Below are positions 33,926 to 43,798 of a DNA stretch of 64,000 bases, one piece after another; position 1 is the stretch's first letter; the number at the start of each line of letters is the position of its first letter. Location: NCBI GenBank assembly GCA_028583415.1, contig CM053271.1:87407534-87471533 (forward strand), given 5' to 3'. The DNA comes from Protea cynaroides (Eukaryota > Streptophyta > Magnoliopsida > Proteales > Proteaceae). The notes beneath the pieces were generated by a model. It saw only the letters and a list, made by a program, of their open reading frames with translations, was not told the DNA's origin and did not search any database. The position numbers and the translations under genes were made by a program.

Positions 33926-34339
33926 GCCCCTTCATCTTCTTCTTCTAGGTCCACCAAAGTGACGTCAAATTTTTAATTAAGCAAGAAATTTTCTGGTTGT
34001 GATTGTAAAAACATCCATTTTGTTGTCGTAGAAGGGAGGAAGGTTTCTCCTTTTCTCGTTATTTTTCCATCATCGGGAGCAGTAGTGGCAGCGACGGCGA
34101 CGGCAATGACATGAACATGGGTGTTGTTGGAAAAATTTTAGACAAGTCATGCTCAAACGTGTCCATGTTACTCCCTAAGGTGGCTCTGGCCAGTCAAACA
34201 ACATCAGTGTGGCCGTTATCAACCTCAAGAACATAGATGCACGCTATTTCAATGTTATAGTTCCTTGTTTTTTTAACTCAATTCATACCCTGCCGATGGG
34301 TCTGGGTCGATCAACTCACTTTAGTCAACCACCTTGGCA
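33926..34339. other. Unassigned DNA
   Basis: No coding frame is recognised. It contains a short GC-richer stretch (GCAGTAGTGGCAGCGACGGCGACGGC near 34078) and, at 34305-34335, GGTCGATCAACTCAC...ACCACC, words like those in the 30389-family LTR. The left end of the gypsy element that follows lies somewhere near 34340 and could not be fixed. Confidence 0.3.
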
Positions 34340-34916
34340 CGAGTAGTAACATGTAAAATACTAACGTCAGGAATGTGAAGAATGATCAATAAGACACCTT
34401 GCAGTTTCGGAACAAACCTATATGATAAACCTCGATAACCAAAACATTCCGTGAGGCCTCATACTCTCGTCGAGATAAGAAATGGGAATGTTGCCTTTGG
34501 TAAGTATTCCAATTTCTCATCCCAACTCAGTATTTGGTCCCTTGAGCCAACAGCATAGTGACCCTACCTTGGGTCAAAATGAAAGGCAAAAGGCCTGAAA
34601 GGCGATCATATAAAATTAAAGCACCTATTGTGCAAAATGTAATACTAAAGAGCGAAGAATGATTAGTTACGGGAGAAAGAAGCCAGGGATGTATGCCATG
34701 ATGTTGGATTTAGCTGGATTATGCCTGTGAAGGTTGGAAACCTTATGAATGCCATTGTTGAAGAACATTGTAACTATGCTTGATTAACTATCTAAAAATG
34801 ATCACCTCGAGAGATTGAAGTGTTAAAATTTTATTGATGAAATGGGAAAACTTGACTAGGTTATGGATCGCGCTCACCTCCTTACCCATGATCGGTTGGT
34901 GACCTAAGCTTCGAGA

Positions 34917-35560
34917 ATGAGAGCCCCTGGTATGGGAGTAAACCAGGATGCATCGTCACTACACTTGTGTCAAAGTACTCAAGATCTGGCACCTATGATA
35001 GAGGAGTTGTCAAGGGTTGGTTACCAGTTATATTCTGAGTTTCAGCAAGGAATGAATGCTACGTTATCCAGAGCCGTGCATCACGAAATCTTCCCCATAA
35101 CAGTATTGGCATATACATCAACCTTGCTGGGACAACTCACTCAGGGTCTATAGGAACAGATAGAAGGATTGTGGCACGGATGGCAACGGAGTGCGATAGT
35201 CTGACGGAGATATTAAATCTGTAAAGGCTCCAAAGTAAGGTACCAATAAACCAAGAAACAACCAAGCCACTCATGGCAACCACTGATGAAGGAGCACCAC
35301 ATAAAAGAGCAAAGGTGCAATACATGAGTAGTGTAATGATTCCAGTTAGCCAACTTAACACAAAACCCATGATCACCACCTCACCCAACAAGATATGTCA
35401 AAGGTGTTATCGATGTGGCAATCGAGCGCATATGATGAGGGGTTGTACGATAGCCGAGTAGTCCATCTTATGCTATTGCTGTGGAATAGTGGGACACGGA
35501 GCTCAGGACTGTCAAAGATATTGGGAATATTACTCGCGAATCAAGGGCGGATCTCGTACC
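34917..35560 (+). pseudogene. gag fragment with two CCHC zinc knuckles
   Basis: 34917-35153 gives a gag-like N-terminal piece (DLAPMIEELSRVGYQLYSEF). After frameshifts, 35273-35461 leads into CYRCGNRAHMMRGC, a CX2CX4HX4C knuckle. After a stop comes a second one, CYCCGIVGHGAQDC (35470-35515). Zinc knuckles bind the RNA genome in gag. Protease and the rest of pol are absent: within about 200 bp the sequence reaches a polypurine tract and an LTR, so a large internal deletion removed pol. Two knuckles in tandem differ from the single knuckle of the Tekay gag at 40125-40185. Confidence 0.7.
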
Positions 35561-35740
35561 GGCCCATGGAAGCCTACAGAATCAGGAACACTCAAAAACC
35601 TTCTAGTCATATAAGTATTTCATGGCATGTGTGGAGACAGCAGGAATTAGGATGGGTGCATAAAATTGTGAACAATTGAGTATAGGTAAGGTCAATATGG
35701 AGCGTATACGTACAACCTAATTTCAAGGACGAAATTCCTA

Positions 35741-35753
35741 TAAGTTAGGGGGA
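35741..35753 (+). promoter_or_regulatory. Polypurine tract before the 35755 LTR
   Basis: TAAGTTAGGGGGA, preceded by AATTTCAAGGACGAAATTCC, the same layout as the Tekay end at 12000-12042. Confidence 0.7.
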
Positions 35754-35754
35754 T

Positions 35755-37626
35755 TGTAAGAACCGCACCCAAAATTCCCATCAAATATAATTTCTACTGT
35801 GCCGGGCCTTACTAGGTTAACTCTTGGTATACATCTGACATTTGAAACCAATGATAGTATTGGGTCAACTCAGGATCACCTAATAGGGGTATCATGCAAA
35901 AAGGGAAAACCCTAAATACCCCTTGAGTCCATTGAAGTAGGTCCACTAAACTAAGCTTGGGGTTACTTTTTGGCCTAACCAGAGGAACTAACACATAGAA
36001 CATCCCCCCGGTTCACTCCATCCAGTTTATTCTGAGGTAGACCACTTTTTCTCTCTTCGGGATTATAAATAAGGGCCCAATAATCACTCCCATCTCTATT
36101 GAAATCGAGAAAAGATAGAGAGTAAGAGTGGGAGCAACTCTTGGTAGCCATTGGAGCTTGTGTAACCCCCTTAGAGCTCAAGAGGATCTTCCATCACCCC
36201 AAGTAAGTGCAAGAAACCCTTTCTTTCCTTGTCTTGTTGAAATGTACACCCATCTTCCATGGTAGGGCTTGACCACCATTAATGGAGGTTCAGTTTGACC
36301 TAAAAGCTAGGATTGGGATTCCACACCTTGAACCAAGGTTGCATTAGAGTTTTGGGAACTCCAATGGCTTTATTATGTGTGGGAACAAGATTCCCACTAA
36401 GTGTTGTAGTAGTATAGTGGTGGTTGTCAAGCCCCAACCTGGGAAAGTTTCCCTCTGGTTCGTGTCCAATTTTGGACATTAATAGAAGTCTTGATCTGGA
36501 GGATAGGTCAGGGCCATTGCCTCCAAAAAGCTTAGTAGACCTAGCCTTAGATGATGACGAATGAGTAGGAGGTTGGAACGGTGGGAACACCATCCGTCGT
36601 TGCCTCCGTTTCATTTTAAGAACCCTAGTATAAAAGGACTCTTCGGAGGTCAAGCACAAGAGGCACATCCTGTGGTGTGTATTGGAGCCTCCGAAGATTA
36701 CCGAGGGCACATCCTCTGAAAATATTCCGGAGTCCCTATGTGCTTGAAGGCTAGTATGCCTTAGGCTTATCCAGAGGATATGCCGGAGGGAACACCACCC
36801 AGCGTTGCCTCTGGATTTCTTATTGTAAGCCTACTGTGAGGCTTACCTGATCACAGAAGGGTATTCGGAAGTCAAGCCAAATGATACAACATACATTGAC
36901 ACTTTCCAGCTAAATAACAAAAGGAAAAATTCTTTTAAGTGTTAAACAAACCGAAGAATCAGAAGATGTACCCTCCGAAACCTCCATCCATTTCTGGTTT
37001 AGAAGGCCAGTTTGCCTAATTAGGAATCATTGGACCAGCCGTTGGGTTCCCGGCTTATCTTGGGACCCATGTATGAACGTGAAAGGGATTTCTACATTGA
37101 TTAAAAGTTAAACAACCGAATAATGAGTCATTATCTATCTAAATAGGAATCAGACATAGGTAAAGTGGGAGCTTTCTATAAAACTTCGTGGTACAACTGC
37201 ACTTCTAATGCAATCAGGAGAGGGGTTGAGTCCTTAGAGTTTGAGCACGTGTAATGTGTATTAACTATTATTGTTGAATTGTAATATGTCTGCTTTATGC
37301 TTTATAACATGCTACCTAATAACAACTATGTATGAGCATGAATTTGCATAACAACTATAACTATGTATGTTTGGATAGTATGTGTGGCCATGTATGATGG
37401 TAAGTGTGATGTATGGATACCCAGGTGAGAGTGATGTGAGTTCACACGGATCATGTTGGGATTGTTAGTGCCTTAGTGGAGGCAAGGTGAACCATGGCAG
37501 TGGGGAACTGGGGTCTCTACTGGGGTACAGCCTTATAAGAATAACCATGTATGATGGTTCATGAAACGTGCAAGACTCGGAGGGTGATGTACGGAACATG
37601 GATCATGTTGGATTGTTAGCATTTTA
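35755..37626 (+). repeat. LTR of the deleted gypsy element, part 1 of 3
   Basis: Starts TGTAAGAACCGCACCC. A TATA box (GATTATAAATAAGG) lies at 36060-36073 and a donor-like CCAAGTAAGTGC near 36199. It is interrupted at 37626 by a Tekay with TTTTA duplication, continues at 45975, is interrupted again by the Athila element at 46634, and ends at 62799 (GGGTTGTGACA). Joined length is about 2.95 kb. A CTTTTTAG acceptor occurs at 46544-46553, but I do not find the Ser-Cys-Glu-Cys micro-ORF after it. Confidence 0.8.
36060..36073 (+). promoter_or_regulatory. TATA box of the 35755 LTR
   Basis: GATTATAAATAAGG, about 305 bp into the LTR, the same distance as in the Tekay LTRs. Confidence 0.6.
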
Positions 37627-38860
37627 TGTTACACCCCAATTCTGATCCAACCAGAATGGTGTGAGAGAACCGTCATTGAACCAACGGTTCACACCAGGAT
37701 CTCGAATAGGCCGTGTCCACTCATACAAACCATCACACATAACCACAATCAGAATATAAATATACAGCGGAAGACTTTAAATAGAATGAACTCAGTATCT
37801 ATTGATAATTTAAATAAATATCACATTATCCAAATTTAAACACATAAAATAATATCCATACATCCATTTAATCCAACCGAAAATAAATGAAAGAAATAAA
37901 TAAAATCCGATCAAAGGTACACGCAGAAAGGGCACTCGCATGCAGCGTCATGCTCGTCCGCTCCTACCTGTACACTCAAAGCAGCAACGTCACCATACGT
38001 CGGAGCGTTCACATAGTCTTCAACAGTGTAACCTGCATCAACATCTAAAAACAATGTGTACACAAAGGGTGAGCTCACAACACAGCTCAGTAAGACAATC
38101 AGACAGTTTCACAATATTATGCATGAATAACAATCAATTTTATGTTGTAGTCTGGTTTAAGTTTGCAATGTGCTATAGAAAGGTTTGGTGGCCCCCGCAC
38201 CTCTATACACGAGTGTGTGGCACCTCATGGTTCACACCCCCATTGGCCCACATGCACCCATCATGGAATAGAGATAGACCTAAGATACCCACGTACCTCC
38301 CCTGATACTCTACCCATACTAGTACCTAAGCCCCTACTGGCCAGGGCTCGCAAACTGGGCTCGCAACTAACCAATCCTATATGTCATCAATGTATGCTCT
38401 ATCCCAAAGACAGCCGTCTAAAAGATAGAGATAGAGCTAAGGCATTCCCACACCTCCCCGATGCCCTATCCGCAACTAACTCACTAGGATAGAAACAATA
38501 CGCGGGTAGGCCCTATCACAACATAACTCCCTACGGCATAGAGATAGAGCTAAAGCATCGTGGACAAGCCGGTCGACTGGAGACCACAAGGACCACATAA
38601 CAAGGGGCCGGGACAACATCAATATCGAGACCACCGTACCCACGACCTTCCCCTGATGCCCCACCCGTACCGAGCATGTTAAGACAGAATACTACAAAAG
38701 GTGCTAATGTGAAGAGCGATCCCAGGCCCATGCCCCACTCCACACACTAACGAAAATAATCACATGCCTAACAATCACATCCTATCAATGCATGAACAGT
38801 AATAATAACTTAAAGTAAGGGATGGCATGTGAATATGCACAAACAACACATCTCATATGA
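37627..38860 (-). repeat. Partial 3' LTR of the deleted Tekay
   Basis: 1234 bp that match 43799-44880 of the 5' LTR with small indels (the 5' LTR lacks about 125 bp near 44470). They end at CATCTCATATGA, where the 5' LTR continues with TCAGGTG and this copy jumps into RT sequence. The retained part is the downstream end of the LTR, with the micro-ORF but without TATA. Confidence 0.88.
37911..38045 (-). CDS. LTR micro-ORF, putative terminal exon (open)
   Basis: From acceptor TTGTTTTTAG (ending at 38045) to TGA at 37911. It reads DAGYTVEDYVNAPTYGDVA, then GADEHDAACECPFCVYL. The homologous frame in the 5' LTR (44080-44217) has indels. Confidence 0.45.
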   Translation of the reverse strand, partial: DVDAGYTVEDYVNAPTYGDVAALSVQVGADEHDAACECPFCVYL

Positions 38861-39960
38861 GTCTCCATGTCCTTAGAGTAGATCAATATGTCATCGATGA
38901 ATACGATGACCGAAGTATCCAACATATCATGAAACACTCGGTCATCAGCTCCATAAACGACGCTGGAGCATTGGTCAACCCGAAAGACATAACTAGAAAC
39001 TCATAATGCCCATACCTCGTCCTGAAAGCAGTCTTCGGAATATCTCCGGCCTTGATCTTCAATTGGTGATACCCTGATTGGAGATCGATCTTTGAGAAAA
39101 CCTTCACACCCTGTAACTGGTCAAACAAATCATCGATCCTAGGCAAAGGGTATCGATTCTTGATCGTCAACTTGTTCAGCTCACGGTAGTCAATACATAG
39201 TTGTACACTTCCATCTTTCTTCTTGACAAATAATACCGGTGCTCCCCAAGGTGATATACTAGGTCGTATGAAGCCCTTATCCAACAATTCTTGTAACTGG
39301 GTCTTCAACTCCTTTAACTCGGTAGGGGCCATCCTGTATGGTGCTTTAGACACCGGTGTCGAACCTGGCATAAGGTCTATCACAAATTCTGTAGCCCTGT
39401 CTGGTGGTAAACCTGGAAGATCTTCTGGAAATACATCTGGAAACTCTCGTGCCACCTCTAGATCTTCCATCTTTGGCACCTCCGCAGTGGTGTTGACTAC
39501 AGATACTAGATAACCCACTCCCCCTTTCTCTAAGCATCTCTTAGCTTTTAGGGCGGAGAGAATCAGCTTCCGCTTCCTAGATAGCTTAATCCCAGCGAAG
39601 TTATACTCCCTTCCCTCTTTGTCAGTAAGCACAAGCTTCCTTTCACCACATAATAGGACGACTGAATGACGGCCTAGCCAATCCATTCCCAGGATGACAT
39701 CAAAGTCTGCCATCTCAAGTAGTACTAGGCTTGCTTCTAAGTCTCGGCCCTCAATACATACCGTACATGGTCCATAATATTCGGTCAAAGCCACTTCGAC
39801 TCCTAGTGGAGAGCAAACTATCAAGCTTGGGTTCAAATGCTTGATTGGAAACTCCATTCGCTTCCCAAAAAAAATTGAAACAAAGGAGTGCGTGGCCCCA
39901 GAGTCAAATAATAATACTCTGGCGGGTATACCAGCTACATTTACAATTTCTGGAATTTTC
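38861..39960 (-). pseudogene. Tekay protease and N-terminal reverse transcriptase
   Basis: The protease active site reads LLFDSGATHSFVS near 39890, with the conserved MADFDVILGMDWLG block near 39700. After the RLSRKRKLILSA-like linker and PEDLPGLPPDRATEFVIDL, RT begins (KKKDGSVQLCIDYRELNK near 39200) and runs to just past the catalytic Asp-Asp near 38890. One frame is open from at least 39857 to 38940, then shifts. A frameshift near 39955 separates it from gag. This is the best preserved protease in the window. The 3' half of pol is deleted. Confidence 0.92.
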
Positions 39961-41277
39961 TATCATCCCTTAGTTCTATATGCGCATACACACAATGAAA
40001 AATAGTAAGCCAAATAGTAAGGGATAAAGTCATACCAGTGACCACATCAGGTGATGCAGCTGCCTCTTCAGTAGTGACCGCATAAACTTTTCCTTGCTGG
40101 GGCGGTTGCTTCTTAGGTAGAGTGCAGGTCCTTGCAATATGACCCACTTGCTGGCAGTTGAAACACTTGGGGGTGCCGTGTTGTTCCTCGCGGGTACTGT
40201 AGCGGTCTGTGCCCTGTATGGGCGGAAGGGTCTACTGTTACCGCCACCCAAACTCTCACTAGCAGGTCTCTTCACTCCCCTGTTCTGAGCAAAGAAGTTG
40301 TCCCTCTGACTGGACTCTATCACCCTCGCAACCTGCACAGCCTCATTGTAGATCTTCTTGTCCAAACCCAGTAGGTGCTCTCTGATGCTCCCACGTAGTC
40401 CCATGGTGAACCTACGTGTCTTGGTCTCTTCTTCTTGCATACTTGCCGGTGCGAAGAAAAATAACTCTTCGTACCTCTGCTGATAAGCATCCACGGTCGA
40501 CTGAGATTGCTGTAGGTTGAGGAACTCCTTCTCCATTTGATCTCCCGAAACTCTTCGGAAAATATTTATCGAAGAAGGCGTTTTAAACACTTCCCAATCC
40601 ACCGTGTATACTTATTCTCCGGTGATGCTCGTGTAGAATTCCACCAAGCATTTGCATCTTCTTTCCGCATATGAGTGGCAAATAAAACATTTTCCTCCTC
40701 TGTACATGTCATCAGACGAAAATTCTTCTCCATCTTTGCAACCCACTGTGCTGGCCACAATGGCTTCCCTGTTCTACCTGTGAATGAAGAAGGCTTCAGC
40801 TTTAGAAATCTGTCCACCGCTCTGCTCAGATCTTGCGGTCCCTGAGTGTTCATTCCGTACCATTGTAGTGGATACGGATAGGCTCCCGGCACGCGAAGGC
40901 ACGTAAACTGATGCGGTGGTGGTACATTCCCGTGCTTGGCCCATCGGTCTTGGGCTACCCTGCATCGGTTGTGAAGACATTTTCTCTCCAGACCCAGGCG
41001 TATTGTCGGTGGGAACAGAACCCGATGGTCTGAGCATCTTCAGTACTTCGCTCAGGAACTCCTTCTGTTGAGCTTGCATCTGATAGACCAGGTTTGTAAC
41101 AATGGTCTCAGAATTCCTGTGGGGTGGTCCAGGTAAATTTGTCGGCACTTCTGGGACCTGTTCCTCCTCCACTTCTGGACTTGGCTCTCTAACATGGTCT
41201 TGTTCAACCTGTTCTTCCTCTAGGCGCATCCTGGCCTGATGACGCTTCCGACTCCTACGACCGTTTCCACCTGCCAT
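39941..41277 (-). pseudogene. Tekay gag
   Basis: Starts ATG at 41277 with a basic N-terminus (MAGGNGRRSRKRHQARMRLE) and a Pro/Glu-rich segment. After a frameshift near 40790 follows the capsid-like retrotransposon gag domain (WVAKMEKNFRLM, THMRKEDANAWWNS near 40660). After another near 40580 comes the C-terminal capsid part (YQQRYEELFFFAPASMQ, MGLRGSIREHLLG). The single zinc knuckle CFNCQQVGHIARTC lies near 40125-40185 and the frame ends at 39941. The ATG is chosen because it opens the frame and no earlier Met exists before the leader. Two frameshifts make it non-functional. Confidence 0.9.
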
Positions 41278-41759
41278 CTCAGACTATTTTTTATTTGGAT
41301 CTGAGAAGAAGACATAACACGTGAGAACCTCAATAATAGTAGTGTTAATCTTGCACAATACAAGGGAAAATAGTCGAGAAGTAAAATTTCAATTTACATA
41401 ATTTTTAAAAAATTTTAAAAATTTTTTCCAACTTTTCTGGTGCATACCGGTCGCAACATACTGGTCGCACCTCTGTATACAGGGTTGCGACCGGTATAGT
41501 CGACCAGTCAGAACCAAATTTCTGATCGAGACATAGCGGTCGCACCATTGGGAGATACCGGTCGACCGTTATAGGCAAAAACCGTCGACCGGTATGCCCA
41601 AATTGGCTTTAAAATCGCAAAAAAATGAGAAATTTCTCACTTTTTCTTTTCTTCTTTCTCTCCGGTGGCGATTCTCCTCTGGGTTCCGAGTTGCTACAGT
41701 CCGACCGGTGCTATTTGAAGCCGATTCTTTCCATTCATGACCTAGCACATCGTCTCCAG

Positions 41760-42205
41760 GTAGGTCTCTTCCCTCTCTCTCATGTTTTTACAAATTTCTC
41801 ATATCGTCTATATGTAGAAATTTAGATTTTTCATTGTTCGAGATGTTTCAACCATAGGAACTCTTTTCCTTCGGCTTGGAAAGGGTTTAGGGACCCCCAA
41901 GATCAAAAGCCCTCAACCAATTTGGGGTTTCACCGAACGGTTTTGATAAAAATCAAAATTTTCACCTTTTTGACCTAGGTTTTCCATTTTTTCGAAAATT
42001 CTTGATTTTTCTCAATTTCTTGAAATTTCTCGTTGTAATTGCCTGTGATTGATTTGTTGAAGAGTGTGGGGGTTACGTAAGTCCTCCTCCCCATGTTTTT
42101 GGGTGAGTTCGAGGCTTTTTCCCAATTTATAGTCGTTATGCTACCGAAATTTCAATAATTTTAGACAATTTCTAACTTTTATCTTATTTTTCTTTTGTTT
42201 TGCAG
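41760..42205 (+). other. Predicted 5' UTR intron of the antisense accessory gene (copy 2)
   Basis: Donor CTCCAG|GTAGGT at 41759/41760. Acceptor TTTTGTTTTGCAG ends at 42205, 6 nt before the ATG at 42212. The same sites are found in copy 1 (16619-17034), with low sequence identity between them. Confidence 0.5.
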
Positions 42206-42211
42206 TTTAAT

Positions 42212-43470
42212 ATGGCTCCTCGACGTGCTCTCGGAAAACGCCCTCATGGCCCGAGCTCGCGTGCACCCCAGCCACCAGTTCCCCAGCTTGACAAGCACTG
42301 GTTTCGTTCTGTTGAAGCACAAGCTCGATTCCCGTGGTTTGATAATTAAAGCATAGAATCCGGCCGCGGTTAACCTGGGACAGCTTAGACCGGTTCGACG
42401 CAGGAGCGGCGCTCGATAGGCTTGGTTGGTTGCCCGTCATTTCATACACCTACACCACCCGGTCCCTAACCTGGTTAAGCATTTCTTTGCTAACCTAGAG
42501 CTGCACGGAGATGTGAACGATCCCAACCAAGGTAGGGATTTAAGCATCTCCAGTTATGTCCGGGGTGTTCCCATTTCCTTTAACACCCATCAGCTGGCCG
42601 ACCTTCTGGGGGTTCCAAATGATGGAGACCTAGTATATTGCCCTCCCAAAGCGAAGGGCTATCTGACTGAGGATCTGCGCCGAGAGATAGCAGATCGATA
42701 CTCAACCCCGGGGCTCCTATGAAGGCGGCTAGCCCGAGACCTATATCCCGGGTCTACGTACGCATCATCCAAAGACAACATCGTCCCCCGTAGTGGCCAT
42801 TATAGTGAGTTATCCCAGCTCACTCAAGACATCACTCACCATCAGGCCCGCACCGGGAGCGGGTCTCTCTCCCATGCCTCATTATTAGGACCATGCATCA
42901 GCGACCCCGGGCCGATCAGGCCAAGTAACCTTCCTTATGGTCGCCTCATTACCTCCCCGTTACGCCGTCCGGGCGTGAGCATGAGAGGCGAGGTGACCGT
43001 AGAGGATACTATGACGCCCGATATAGACTGGACGCCTATTCGCAGGATGCGCATGGTTGATCTGCCGGTCAGCGATGACGAGTTGGAGGCTCACCCTCGC
43101 CCTCTTGGTAGGGTAGCAGCCGCGGCGGCGGCAGCGATGGCAGCCCAATGCGGCCTATGCGGTCGAGCTCGAGCGGGATGATGATGAGGATAGGGCCGAG
43201 GGTGTACCGGTGCCGCCTCCACAGCCTTACACCAACAGAAGAACACCATCTACCTCTACCGCTGGACCATCTCAACCCTCCCTCCGACACCATGATGGGT
43301 ATGATGATGGAGATCGGGGACACTCGGGCGCGAGATGAGCCGCGACTTGGCGCAGCTTGGCTCGCAGCCTCGTGGTCACACAGGGATCAGGTGCACCGGT
43401 CTCGGGGTTGCTTACGAGCGAGACTATGATATAGCGGATCCCTATTCCTCCCAGGCCCCCTACCCCATGA
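42212..43470 (+). pseudogene. Antisense accessory ORF of Tekay, plant transposon-protein-like (copy 2)
   Basis: Starts ATGGCTCCTCGACG (MAPRRALGKRPHGPSSRAP, then LDKHWFRSVEAQARFPWFDN and a stop near 42346). It resumes at 42426-42722 (VKHFFANLELHGDVNDPN, SYVRGVPISFNTHQLADLLG, PNDGDLVYCPP). After frameshifts comes DIDWTPIRRMRMVDLPVSDD and an Ala-rich stretch near 43110-43150, then DPIPPRPPTP-like residues and TGA at 43468. Copy 1 has the same order of blocks, so the ancestral protein was about 400 residues. The domain assignment (putative plant transposon protein, PF20167-like) is from memory. The gene runs against gag and pol. Confidence 0.62.
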
Positions 43471-43784
43471 TTGTCCCCTTTATTTCCTTCTCTTTTGCAT
43501 ATGATCGTTTATAATACAGGTAATCGTCCGGTTTGTGGACTGTACTCTGAGCACTATATCATTTGTTACGATTTTCTTAATTAATGGAAATTTTCATGGT
43601 TTTTCCTACTAGTGCATGTGTAAAATGTTAAGTTCCACATTTAGTATAGTACATTATTCTCTTTCTTAGTCCATCTCAGGTATCAAACAATGCTTAGGGT
43701 GTGTTTGTATTAAAATTTTTAATATTTCCTAACTCGGTTCATCGACCCGCTAAGTGTAATATAGTCCGTAGACGCAGCCCGAGA

Positions 43785-43796
43785 GCTCGATACCAA
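43785..43796 (-). promoter_or_regulatory. Primer-binding site of the deleted Tekay
   Basis: TTGGTATCGAGCTC on the - strand, one base from the initiator-Met tRNA complement, beside the LTR end at 43799. Confidence 0.85.
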
Positions 43797-43798
43797 GT

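Larger units (their letters stand above)
41278..43784 (-). other. Long leader of the deleted Tekay
   Basis: About 2.5 kb between the primer-binding site and gag. Only the opposite strand appears to code. A cluster of ACCGGTCGACC-like words lies at 41443-41605, upstream of the antisense gene's first exon. Confidence 0.7.

Noticed and set aside
34305..34335. Fragment of a 30389-family LTR left of the deleted gypsy element
   Set aside because: Only about 30 bp of shared words. These words recur in many LTRs here, so it cannot be assigned to that family or used to place the element's left end.
38163..38492. Frames with repeated HECVA/HGIEIELR words in LTRs (also near 6213-6640, 13419-13846, 44314-44502)
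   Set aside because: They are chance open frames across CTCTATCTCTAT-type low-complexity LTR sequence, appear on both strands, and shift frame between copies.
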